Below are positions 41,827 to 48,661 of a DNA stretch of 64,000 nucleotides, piece by piece. The stretch is from Photorhabdus laumondii subsp. laumondii. Lineage in GTDB: Bacteria; Pseudomonadota; Gammaproteobacteria; Enterobacterales; Enterobacteriaceae. Below the pieces are notes generated by a model. That model saw only the letters and a program-made list of their open reading frames with translations. It was not told the origin of the DNA and did no database searches. How positions within the stretch are numbered: the stretch's first letter is position 1; every line of letters begins with the position of its first letter. The stretch spans positions 5,518,001 through 5,582,000 of the forward strand of contig NZ_CP024901.1 in assembly GCF_003343245.1 (NCBI RefSeq). The letters run 5' to 3'. The position numbers and the translations under genes were made by a program.

Positions 41827-42187
41827 ATGACGAAAATCAGGAGCGGTACAGGGAAAGAAATTGCCTGGATTGGCTCTTCTTATTGAAGATTTGTTAGCCT
41901 TCCCTACAGATGCACGTAAAGACGCAGGCTATCAGCTTCATAGAATACAGCATGGAATAGATCCTGAAGATTGGAAACCCTTTTCTGACATCGGTTCTGG
42001 CGTAAAAGAAATACGGCTAAGAGACAATACAGGTATTTATCGTATTATGTATGTTGCTAAATTCGATGAAGCTATTTATGTATTGCATAGTTTTCAGAAA
42101 AAAACTCAACAAACGAGTAAACATGATAAGGATATCGCTAAAGTACGATACAACGCAGTTATCCAGCAACGGAGAAATATCAAATGA
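41827..42187 (+). pseudogene. HigB-like (Gp49 family) toxin with +1 frameshift
   Basis: The frame from ATG 41827 reads MTKIRSGTGKEIAWIGSSY and then stops at TGA 41884; shifting by one base continues EDLLAFPTDARKDAGYQLHR to the end. Family members read WIGSS(Y/L)xDLxAFP without interruption, so one extra T near 41883 inactivates the gene. A TTG at 41861 could start a shortened protein lacking the first 20 residues. The 3' end overlaps the antitoxin by 4 bp. Confidence 0.85.
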
Positions 42188-42522
42188 CCACTAAAATTGA
42201 CACTGAAATTCGTAGGGTAACTCCAGCCGGACATAATATATTTTCTGAGTTAGGTTTTACTGAGCAAGAGGCTCAGCAACTTCATGCAACCTCTTTACGA
42301 GAAATAGAAAATACATTGCAAATCAAAGAACAGCTAATGGAAGAAATTACTTTATGGATTGCAGATAAAAAAATGAAACAAACTGAAGTAGCAACGGTGT
42401 TGCACATTTCTCGTCCAAGAGTATCTGACGTTGTGAATAAAAAGGTAAATAAATTCACCATTGACGCATTAGTTAATATGTTAACCCGTATAGGAAAACC
42501 TGTTCAAATTACGGTAGGCTAA
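42184..42522 (+). CDS. XRE-family antitoxin (HigA-like)
   Basis: A 112-aa protein whose C-terminal half is a clear HTH (LWIADKKMKQTEVATVLHIS then RPRVSDVVNKKVNKFTIDALV). Frame is intact, coupled by ATGA to a toxin gene that carries a frameshift. A 22-bp palindromic operator precedes the pair. Confidence 0.88.
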   Translation: MTTKIDTEIRRVTPAGHNIFSELGFTEQEAQQLHATSLREIENTLQIKEQLMEEITLWIADKKMKQTEVATVLHISRPRVSDVVNKKVNKFTIDALVNMLTRIGKPVQITVG

Positions 42523-42557
42523 GACCCACATATAAAGGTGTTAGAGCAATTCAAAAC

Positions 42558-42584
42558 AAGAGGCACCTAGAATGGGTGCCTCTT
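42558..42584 (+). terminator. Hairpin after the second HigBA locus
   Basis: Perfect 10-bp stem AAGAGGCACC/GGTGCCTCTT with a 7-nt loop, 35 bp after the antitoxin stop. It is also downstream of the convergent Arc-like fragment. Confidence 0.7.
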
Positions 42585-42599
42585 GGCATTTCACAAGAT

Positions 42600-42734
42600 T
42601 CAACCTTTCGGTTCAATACCTCGTTCCCGTAGTTCTTTACGCAAAATCCGCTTGATCCATGTTACAAGAGAAAAATCACCGTCTCTACACGCTTGTTCTT
42701 CTAATTGCTCGCGAAATTTTTCTGGAAGGCGCAT
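42600..42734 (-). CDS. Arc-family DNA-binding protein, probably N-terminally truncated
   Basis: A 44-aa frame reading MRLPEKFREQLEEQACRDGD, then LVTWIKRILRKELRERGIEP. This is the ribbon-helix-helix of phage Arc/Mnt-type repressors. Upstream codons continue SPQYQ before running into the CpxQ-linked repeat at 42743, so the natural N-terminus may have been replaced. It is too short to be listed by usual cut-offs. Confidence 0.65.
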   Translation of the reverse strand: MRLPEKFREQLEEQACRDGDFSLVTWIKRILRKELRERGIEPKG

Positions 42735-42742
42735 CTGATATT

Positions 42743-42882
42743 GTGGCGAGCATCCACACTCAAAAACTTTCGTATACTTTCTAACCCCTTCATACTTTTT
42801 TATGTTTTTGTTTTACAAAGAAATACGTTGTAAATGACTGAAAAAAAGTTCTAAAAAGGGCCTGAAAGACAGGATGGTGTTT
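42743..42882. repeat. CpxQ-linked attachment-type repeat, copy C
   Basis: About 140 bp nearly match 47083-47235 next to cpxP, including CAAAAACTTTCGTATACTTT, a run of A's, a decayed hairpin (GTTCTAAAAAGGGCC) and the core GACAGGATGGTGTTT. Copies at 45769 and 47221 carry the same core. The pattern suggests an att site left by successive integrations. Confidence 0.8.
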
Positions 42883-42955
42883 GCTTTTAAAGCATAACAT
42901 ATTGTAATAAAAGGATTTATTAAAATAAGTGTCCAGACCTTGACCACATCGACAT

Positions 42956-42978
42956 AAGCCCCGATTTTTTCGGGGCTT
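42956..42978 (+). terminator. Hairpin upstream of parDE
   Basis: AAGCCCCG/CGGGGCTT perfect 8-bp stem with an all-T/A loop. No intact plus-strand gene lies directly before it, so it is probably a relic of a lost transcript. Confidence 0.55.
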
Positions 42979-43017
42979 CAGAACGTTGGTAATGCGGCCT
43001 GATTTACTGCATACTTG

Positions 43018-43038
43018 ATGTATTAACTATTAATACAT
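43018..43038 (+). promoter_or_regulatory. Inverted repeat operator of parDE
   Basis: ATGTATTAA-CTA-TTAATACAT, a perfect 9-bp inverted repeat, lies 9 bp before parD. ParD-type RHH antitoxins bind such palindromes to autoregulate. Confidence 0.75.
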
Positions 43039-43047
43039 TGGTGAGAT

Positions 43048-43290
43048 ATGAGAAAAATTACTACTGTCAGTATGGGTGAACAGCTTGACCGGTTCGTACA
43101 GCACATGATTGAAAGTGGCCGTTATGGAAATGCCAGTGAAGTTATACGTTCGGCGCTGCGTTTGCTGGAGCAACAAGAAGCTTACGATGAGATTGTACGC
43201 AAGGCGGTTATTACTGGCTTGGAAAGTGGGGAAAGCTCGCTGACCCTACGGGATATAGCGGAACAACGGAAACACAGACATCATGTATAA
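43048..43290 (+). CDS. parD: ParD-family antitoxin
   Basis: An 80-aa ribbon-helix-helix protein: the N-terminal strand KITTVSMGEQLDRFVQHMIE and the NASEVIRSALRLLEQQEAY helix are classic CopG/ParD. The C-terminal tail should wrap the toxin. It overlaps parE by 8 bp, with an operator palindrome just upstream. A 114-bp fragment of the gene is duplicated at 41036. Confidence 0.92.
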   Translation: MRKITTVSMGEQLDRFVQHMIESGRYGNASEVIRSALRLLEQQEAYDEIVRKAVITGLESGESSLTLRDIAEQRKHRHHV

Positions 43291-43585
43291 GCTCACGGAT
43301 CAGGCTGCTGAAGATTTTGCTGGGATTTATGATTATACATTTTTGCAGTTCGGTGAAACTCAGGCTGACCATTATACGGAGGCACTGGAAGCATTTTTTG
43401 ACACACTAGCTGAGATGCCACATATAGGGAGGGAATACCCATCTGTCCCAGGTGTCATGCTGGTTGAGTTTCACCGTCACACGGTTTTCTATACTATCCG
43501 GGATACCGATATTCTGATTGCGAGTATCCTTCATCAACAGATGAATCACCCCCGTTATTTTCAACGAAGTTTGTCAGCGATCTGA
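43283..43585 (+). CDS. parE: ParE-family toxin
   Basis: A 100-aa toxin of the RelE/ParE fold, reported to target DNA gyrase in its family. It shows YKLTDQAAEDFAGIYDYTF, the LAEMPHIGREYPSVPG loop and FHRHTVFYTIRDTDILIASI. The frame is intact, so parDE is probably functional. A strong hairpin follows 3 bp after the stop. Confidence 0.92.
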   Translation: MYKLTDQAAEDFAGIYDYTFLQFGETQADHYTEALEAFFDTLAEMPHIGREYPSVPGVMLVEFHRHTVFYTIRDTDILIASILHQQMNHPRYFQRSLSAI

Positions 43586-43588
43586 AAT

Positions 43589-43611
43589 CCCCTCATACTA
43601 TGTATGAGGGG
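43589..43611 (+). terminator. Terminator of parDE
   Basis: Perfect 10-bp stem CCCCTCATAC/GTATGAGGGG with a TAT loop, immediately after parE. Confidence 0.75.
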
Positions 43612-43617
43612 TTATAA

Positions 43618-43668
43618 GCCCTTTGCGGGAGAAATTTTTAACAAAGCCCTCACGGGGAATAATCATAC
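43618..43668. repeat. 52-bp repeat (copy 2) downstream of parDE
   Basis: Counterpart of 41150-41201. Between here and the MITE (43669-43880) the minus strand has a 40-codon stretch ending at 43691 (RYFSYERFQQYLTCEDIEKI...) that may be a gene tail, but no start or family was recognised. Confidence 0.75.
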
Positions 43669-43880
43669 TCTAGTTGATAAAATCCAAAAGTCAACTTTCA
43701 GATTTACCGATAAGATTTGATGCGCCGATGATTTTGATTGTTGCACGTTGTATCTTTTCAATATCTTCACACGTCAAATATTGCTGAAATCGTTCATAGC
43801 TAAAATAACGTGCTCAAGCACCAAAAATATTCGTTTTTAGTAACTGATATTCATGTCACTTCACCTTGCCAAAAAATTTA

Positions 43881-44003
43881 TACCCGTCATCTTTCAAGCT
43901 GCCTCTTTGTTGGCTGCACTCACTCACCCCGGTCACATAGTTATCTATGCTCCCGGGGATTCGCTCCCTTGCCGTCGCGATGCAACTTGAAATCCATAGG
44001 GTA
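43881..44003 (-). mobile_element. 123-bp MITE, reverse orientation
   Basis: Full-length copy of the element at 13701-13823, inverted: ends TACCCGTCATCTTTCAAGCTGC and, on the other strand, TACCCTATGGATTTCAAGTTGC. TA flanks both sides (43879-43880, 44004-44005). The 44006-44369 stretch that follows shows no convincing gene. Confidence 0.9.
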
Positions 44004-44311
44004 TATACACAAGCCATCTTTGTATAAATCAACCAGATCAAATAAAACATATAGCAACTAAATCTTTAATTATCATTAAAATAGGTAGCTGCCGGGTAGT
44101 TACGATAACTGCCAACTTTTCTCTACACCAACCATAAGAACAAAAACATTCGTTTGTACAATTCCATTCTTCTAACCGTATAGATCCGTGGTTTATCCAT
44201 TGCAAAAAGCTATTGCCAAATCTCCTCAAATGGCAATGAGTTAAACAACCATTGCCTGCAAAATTTTTTGAGATTTGGGGTTAAGGCCCTTGGTTATTTA
44301 TTGTTGGCGTT

Positions 44312-44357
44312 GCATGGCGTGTAACAACGGCGTATAGTGTTACGCATGGTGTAACAA
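44312..44357 (+). promoter_or_regulatory. Repeat cluster upstream of the third HigBA locus
   Basis: GTAACA at 44321 and its inverse TGTTAC at 44338, plus a second direct GTAACA at 44351, each near GCATGG. The cluster ends 13 bp before the toxin ATG and is a plausible HigA operator. Confidence 0.45.
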
Positions 44358-44369
44358 GGACGGGAGCAA

Positions 44370-44649
44370 ATGATTAAGTCATTTAAACACAAAGAGCTGA
44401 AACAACTTTTTGAAAAAGGAGTTATTTCAGGCATCCCGGCGCAGGATGCTGTCCGAATCAATGACCGCTTACAGGCCATCGACACGGCTAGCATGATTAG
44501 AAGATTTAAATATTCATGCCTACAAGTTACACCCCTTGAAAGGGGATCGGGCTGACATATGGTCAATTACTGTCAGAGCTAACTGGCGCATCACATTCGA
44601 ATTTAAAAATGGTGATGCTTACATTTTAAACCTAGAGGATTATCACTAA
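44370..44649 (+). pseudogene. higB: HigB (plasmid-maintenance type) toxin with +1 frameshift
   Basis: The N-terminal 42 codons (MIKSFKHKELKQLFEKGVIS...IDTASMI) follow HigB. An extra A near 44499 then shifts the frame, and in the +1 frame the protein resumes [40 protein letters not shown] and YILNLEDYH to TAA 44649. Both halves are well conserved, so the break is recent. The stop overlaps the antitoxin ATG by one base. Confidence 0.9.
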
Positions 44650-44963
44650 TGATACAGGCTATTGTTTCTCATCCGGGCGTTATGGTATCCAACATGCTGG
44701 AGGATTTAGGGGTTGGCGTTCGCCAGTTTGCTAAAAACATCGGCGTAACTCCAGCGACGGTTTCCCGCTTTCTTTCGGGCAAAACGGCGTTAACCCCGGC
44801 ACTTGCCATCCGACTGTCTGCTGCGCTGGGGAGTAATCCGGCGTTTTGGATGCGCTTACAGACGAACTACGACTTGCGCCAACTGGAAGATGAGATCGAC
44901 ACGTCAGGGATCATTCTATACGGCGACAATGACAAAACGCCGCAGCTCACTTCAAAGCATTAA
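44649..44963 (+). CDS. higA: HigA-type antitoxin
   Basis: A 104-aa XRE protein of the HigA/VapI class: [40 protein letters not shown] and the signature [18 protein letters not shown]. Frame is intact behind a frameshifted higB, leaving an orphan antitoxin that can still autoregulate or counter related toxins. Confidence 0.93.
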   Translation: MIQAIVSHPGVMVSNMLEDLGVGVRQFAKNIGVTPATVSRFLSGKTALTPALAIRLSAALGSNPAFWMRLQTNYDLRQLEDEIDTSGIILYGDNDKTPQLTSKH

Positions 44964-44987
44964 GCAATAGTAATAAAGCTAACAAAT

Positions 44988-45176
44988 GTGGAGGCCAGTG
45001 TAGCCCGCATTTGTTGGCAGTTATCGCAGCTACCCGATAACCCCAAATTTGAAAAATACACACTCTGGCTAATGACGGGAAAGATTGCCCCAGAATCTGG
45101 GCAAATTAGCCCAACTCTCTCCCCTGATGGTGTAGACATCAAAACGTCACACCACTCAGACCGGAAAACTGGCTAA
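44988..45176 (+). CDS. Small phage-like protein of unknown function
   Basis: A 62-aa frame starting GTG (an ATG overlaps it out of frame): MEASVARICWQLSQLPDNPK...YTLWLMTGKIAPESG. Composition looks like a real coding sequence and it sits directly before an integrase remnant, so it may belong to the lost P2-like element. No family was recognised. An overlapping frame (RPENWLTLHEELKAAMSQ) also looks coding and may be a neighbouring gene cut by the integrase junction at about 45208. Confidence 0.5.
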   Translation: MEASVARICWQLSQLPDNPKFEKYTLWLMTGKIAPESGQISPTLSPDGVDIKTSHHSDRKTG

Positions 45177-45194
45177 CGCTACATGAGGAATTAA

Positions 45195-45620
45195 AAGCTG
45201 CTATGTCTCAGCACGGGTGCCAGATGGGGAGAAGCATCAACCTTAAAAAGCGCCCAAGTAAAGAGTTACCGAGTGACATTTTTAAAAACCAAAAATGGCA
45301 AGCAAAGGGCTATTCCGATATCAAAAGAGTTAGAAAAGGAAATCAAACAGAAGTCAGGGGAATTATTTGACGTTGATTACGAAAGCTTTCGTACAAAGTT
45401 AAAATCAATAAAACCTGATTTACCAGAAGGACAAGCAACGCACGTTCTACGCCACACATTCGCGAGTCATTTTGTGATGAAAGGTGGAAACATTGTTGCA
45501 CTGCAACAAATACTCGGTCATGCCAATATACAACAAACTATGGCGTATGCTCATCTGGCACCCGACTATTTGCAATTTGCAATCATGTTAAACCCACTGA
45601 ATGGCGGCATGGAAATTTAG
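45195..45620 (+). pseudogene. Tyrosine integrase remnant 1 (catalytic domain only)
   Basis: An open frame from a stop at 45192 reads LLCLSTGARWGEASTLKSAQ onward. It includes the first catalytic Arg, HVLRHTFASHF (HxxR), the LGH histidine and YAHLAPDYL tyrosine region. This is the C-terminal half of a P2-type integrase; the N-terminal arm-binding and core-binding domains are missing. The largest start-to-stop ORF begins at 45273 (GTG), after the first Arg. Confidence 0.88.
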
Positions 45621-45746
45621 CAATCATAAGCAACCGTAGCACTCAAAAGTGTCCACACTTGAAAATTTCCACGCTACTTACAGTTGCTTGTAAAAATTTT
45701 ATCTGGTTGATTTTAAAGTGAATTAATCTTAGCCAGATAAAAAAAT

Positions 45747-45790
45747 CCCGCCATAAGGCGGGGGAAAAGACAAGGATGGTGTCTACATAC
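45747..45790 (-). repeat. CpxQ-like repeat with terminator, copy B
   Basis: On the minus strand: AGACACCATCCTTGTC (core, 45769-45784), then CCCCCGCC...GGCGGG and a seven-T run. This resembles the 3' half of CpxQ with a canonical GC-rich terminator. Upstream of it on the minus strand no gene is intact. The plus-strand 487 bp between the integrase remnant and hicB (45621-46107) also has a hairpin at 45859-45880 and nothing else recognised. Confidence 0.75.
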
Positions 45791-46107
45791 AACTCATAAC
45801 ATATTGAAAATAAATATACTTTTTCTATCATCGTCCACCCAATGTCCATATTGACGACAAAGCCCCTTAAACGGGGCTTTCACCACAAATTACTTTCATA
45901 AGAAATACTTAATTAAAAGTTAACCATCACCTTAACAGATCTATCAATCCCACATACTGTAGGCTTTTTCATTTATCAAGGCCGAACAGGAAAGTATCCT
46001 CGATAAGTCACTATTGCAGTATCTGTTATCGCTGGGGTGGTTGAGTAGACCTCAAAACCCCAAACAGCAATAAAAACAAGTTTTGTCACTGTCCGACGTT
46101 ATCTATT

Positions 46108-46455
46108 TTATTGAAGTTCTCGCTCAAGCAGCTGAACTATGAATTGGTTCTTTGAGACTGCGTGTGATATTGCCGCCGCAGTCAAGCGAGCTTCCAGCCA
46201 GCCAGGATAACGAAGAGTAAAAGATTTTAGCTTGTCCTCTTCTTTGAATGGGTTAATTCCCTCTTCCTCGCACGTTTCTATATATTCAGCCAGTGAGATT
46301 TGTCCCTCTTTTTCAAGCCCGTCAATACTGTTTGATACGAAATCACAATATCCGGTGACATCCAGAAACTTGCCGCGAAAGGCCCCAATTTCTGCTTCGT
46401 AGGTAACAGAAGCGGGATGGCCGTCGATAGTCATAATGTTGTTGCTTTTAATCAT
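46108..46455 (-). CDS. hicB: HicB-family antitoxin
   Basis: A 115-aa protein with the HicB partial RNase-H-like fold (DGHPASVTYEAEIGAFRGKF...GYCDFVSNSIDGLEKEGQIS) and a C-terminal helix/RHH segment (FTLRYPGWLEARLTAAAISH). It overlaps the upstream hicA remnant by 8 bp, the normal hicAB order. Confidence 0.9.
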   Translation of the reverse strand: MIKSNNIMTIDGHPASVTYEAEIGAFRGKFLDVTGYCDFVSNSIDGLEKEGQISLAEYIETCEEEGINPFKEEDKLKSFTLRYPGWLEARLTAAAISHAVSKNQFIVQLLERELQ

Positions 46456-46639
46456 GTTCGACCCCTATTACATTTTCGAACCACTCACGAAGGCCATTTA
46501 CTGCGCCTTTATCCATTACGTTACCAGGATGAGGTTGATGAGTCTGATAGACTGAGCCCATGAGGATAAACTTCCGGCGTGATCCGTTGCCGTTCTTGAT
46601 CTTCCCCCCTAGTTTGTTAATCAGGGTTTGGCGAGAGTG
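46448..46639 (-). pseudogene. hicA: HicA toxin, 5'-truncated
   Basis: The frame reads LINKLGGKIKNGNGSRRKFI and HQPHPGNVMDKGAVNGLREW, which matches the HicA dsRBD-like fold including the HxPHP catalytic-histidine region. It has no start codon: about ten N-terminal residues are replaced by the junction with an HTH-integrase chimera at about 46630. The catalytic part remains but translation is unlikely. Confidence 0.78.
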
Positions 46640-47071
46640 TCACAGTATGAAAATGGAACTCATCAGCCAACCTTTGAAACAATGTGTGCGTTCTCCAAGA
46701 TATTAAAAGGCCGTGTAATTTTTCTAAATACCAAAAATGGAGATCAACGCATTGTTCCCATTTCTGACAAATTAGAGAAAGAAATTCGTGGTAAAAAGAA
46801 AATGGGCAAGCTGTTCAATGTTGACTACATAAATTTCTGTAAGATCTTACATGTAGTAAAGCCCGACTTACCTAAAGGACAAGCAACTCATGTCCTCAGG
46901 CACACTTTTGCCAGCCACTTCATGATGAATGGAGGGAATATAATTGCATTACAACAGATATTAGGGCACGCCAGCATAATCCAAACAATGGTCTATGCAC
47001 ACCTTGCCCCGGACTATCTGCAACATGCCATTACATTAAACCCTCTTAAGGGTGGGATAGAAGTAGAATAA
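46628..47071 (+). pseudogene. Chimeric remnant: XRE repressor fused to integrase C-terminus
   Basis: Residues 2-27 (ARVSQYENGTHQPTFETMCA) are the recognition half of an XRE repressor. From about residue 28 (GRVIFLNTKNGDQRIVPISD) the frame continues in phase as a P2-type integrase with HVLRHTFASHF, LGH and the YAHLAPDYL tyrosine. The first catalytic Arg is lost at the junction (about 46709), so recombinase activity is not expected. The start (TTG) is weak. It ends 12 bp before the CpxQ-linked repeat. Confidence 0.85.
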
Positions 47072-47082
47072 AGCTAGAGAGT

Positions 47083-47236
47083 GTGGCGAGCGTCCACCAA
47101 GCGTCCACACTCAAAAACTTTCGTATACTTTCTAACCCCTTCATACTTTTTTATGTTGTTGTTTTACAAAGAAATGTGTTGTAAGTGACTGAAAAAAAAG
47201 GCCCTAAAAAGGGCCTGAAAGACAGGGATGGTGTCT
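47083..47236. repeat. CpxQ-linked attachment-type repeat, copy A (at cpxP)
   Basis: Runs from directly behind the integrase remnant into the CpxQ gene and matches copy C (42743-42882). The core GACAGGGATGGTGTCT is at 47221-47236. An integrase gene ending beside a repeat that is found again kilobases away is the usual picture of an attachment site. Confidence 0.82.
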
Positions 47237-47250
47237 ATGGCAAGGAAAAA
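47192..47250 (-). ncRNA. cpxQ: CpxQ small RNA (cpxP 3'UTR)
   Basis: On the minus strand, 64 nt after the cpxP stop, TTTTTCCTTGCCATAGACACC continues to CATCCCTGTCTTTC and a terminator stem GGCCCT/AGGGCC with eight T's. As I recall it, this equals the conserved 5' part and seed of enterobacterial CpxQ, the Hfq-bound sRNA cut from cpxP mRNA that represses envelope-protein mRNAs. The terminator differs from the usual C-rich one and is shared with repeat copy C, suggesting it was replaced by integration. Confidence 0.82.
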
Positions 47251-47256
47251 TTCTCG

Positions 47257-47289
47257 TTTGCTACTACTTTGCTACTACTTTGCTACTAC
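47257..47289. repeat. Three 11-bp tandem repeats between cpxP and CpxQ
   Basis: TTTGCTACTAC is repeated three times without change (47257-47267, 47268-47278, 47279-47289), followed by a degenerate unit. It lies within the mRNA linker between the cpxP stop and the CpxQ 5' end. Confidence 0.85.
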
Positions 47290-47313
47290 ATTTGCTGCTA
47301 TGGGTATTACAAA

Positions 47314-47808
47314 TCAGTTCGGTAACTGAGACATACGCTGCCGATAATGTTGTTCCAATTGTGCTTGTTGCTCAGGCGTCAACAGTTGGTACATCTGGTG
47401 ATGGATACGTGCCATTTCTACCTGATGCTCCACATTACATCTGATCATCCTTTCAATCAGAGCCTTTACTGCCACGCCATCAAAATCCTTCGCAGTGACC
47501 AGCTTACGCATCTCTTCTCGCTCTGTGGGACTCATTGACATCGATGAACGCGGTTGATGTTTCTGCCCTACCAAATCACGCATCTGTTGACGCTGCTGCT
47601 CAGTTAAAGTGATACCGTTAAACATATGGTCATTATCACCAATATCGTTATTATTACGATAATGATAACTTCCTACATTTTTATATTCACAAGGTGCACA
47701 ATTACCAGGTACCGTAGCAGCGTGCATTGTACTTGCTGTTCCAGCTAAAGATGCCGTCGAGCTAAGAACAAACATTGACGCTAAAACTAACGCTGCTATG
47801 TTACGCAT
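47314..47808 (-). CDS. cpxP: Periplasmic stress adaptor CpxP
   Basis: Exported inhibitor of the CpxA sensor and chaperone-like adaptor. A signal peptide (MRNIAALVLASMF...ASLA) precedes two LTxxQ motifs, LTEQQRQQM and LTPEQQAQL, characteristic of the Spy/CpxP family. The start at 47808 follows AGGAG; the open frame extends to 47859. It is divergent from cpxRA across a CpxR box. Its 3'UTR encodes CpxQ. Confidence 0.94.
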   Translation of the reverse strand: MRNIAALVLASMFVLSSTASLAGTASTMHAATVPGNCAPCEYKNVGSYHYRNNNDIGDNDHMFNGITLTEQQRQQMRDLVGQKHQPRSSMSMSPTEREEMRKLVTAKDFDGVAVKALIERMIRCNVEHQVEMARIHHQMYQLLTPEQQAQLEQHYRQRMSQLPN

Positions 47809-47896
47809 TAAACAACTCCTCGTTTCCCCGAACGATGCTATTAGGTTCAATGTGGACAACTATACTTACTCGGCTGCAAACTAGCGTCAGAGGCTT

Positions 47897-47911
47897 GTAA
47901 AAGAACGTAAA
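47897..47911. promoter_or_regulatory. CpxR box between cpxP and cpxR
   Basis: GTAAA-AGAAC-GTAAA is a perfect GTAAA-N5-GTAAA tandem site, placed 89 bp before cpxP and 55 bp before cpxR. It should give phospho-CpxR activation of cpxP and autoregulation of cpxRA. Confidence 0.92.
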
Positions 47912-47965
47912 GTCGTGGAATAGCAAAGTTTGTTATCGTATTTTTGCTCTTGGAGGAAGTAATCA

Positions 47966-48661
47966 ATGCATAAAATCCTATTAGTTGATGATGACCGTGA
48001 ACTGACATCACTATTAAAAGAATTACTTGAAATGGAAGGATTTAACGTTGTTATCGCTCATGACGGAGAGCAGGCATTAAAATTCCTTGACGATTCGATC
48101 GACTTATTACTACTTGATATTATGATGCCGCGTAAAAATGGCATTACGACGTTAAAGGAGCTTCGTCTACACCATCAAACGCCAGTTATTATGCTGACAG
48201 CGCGAGGAAGTGATTTGGATCGTGTTCTGGGGCTAGAATTAGGGGCAGATGACTATCTTGCCAAACCATTTAATGATCGTGAGCTAGTGGCACGTATACG
48301 TGCTATTCTTCGCCGCTCAAACTGGAGTGAACAACAGCAAACAGACAATGGCCCACCCACGCTTCAGGTCGATAACCTACAATTGAACCCTGGCCGACAG
48401 GAAGCCAACTTTGCTAATCAAATTCTCGATTTAACCGGTACCGAATTTACTTTGCTCTATCTATTAGCTCAACATTTAGGTCAAGTTGTCTCCCGTGAAC
48501 ATTTGAGCCAAGAAGTATTAGGTAAGCGACTCACGCCATTTGACCGCGCAATTGATATGCATATTTCTAACCTACGCCGTAAATTACCTGAGCGGGAAGA
48601 TGGGCTCCCTTGGTTTAAGACCTTACGTGGCCGAGGATATTTAATGGTTTCTGCGACATGA
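47966..48661 (+). CDS. cpxR: Response regulator CpxR
   Basis: OmpR-family regulator of envelope stress. Receiver domain MHKILLVDDDREL with the phospho-acceptor D51 (LLLLDIMMPRKNG), then a winged-helix output domain (LTGTEFTLLYLLAQHLGQVV and FDRAIDMHISNLRRKLP). At 231 aa it matches E. coli (232). GGAGG precedes the ATG. The stop overlaps cpxA by 4 bp. Confidence 0.98.
   Translation: MHKILLVDDDRELTSLLKELLEMEGFNVVIAHDGEQALKFLDDSIDLLLLDIMMPRKNGITTLKELRLHHQTPVIMLTARGSDLDRVLGLELGADDYLAKPFNDRELVARIRAILRRSNWSEQQQTDNGPPTLQVDNLQLNPGRQEANFANQILDLTGTEFTLLYLLAQHLGQVVSREHLSQEVLGKRLTPFDRAIDMHISNLRRKLPEREDGLPWFKTLRGRGYLMVSAT

Noticed and set aside
41861..42187. The open frame from TTG 41861 as an intact toxin
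   Set aside because: The conserved N-terminal WIGSSY segment lies in another frame just upstream, so the simplest reading is a frameshifted gene; noted only as an alternative.
44038..44229. 63-codon minus-strand frame after the MITE
   Set aside because: It needs a TTG start, has no recognisable motif and no neighbour supporting it; left as unassigned sequence.
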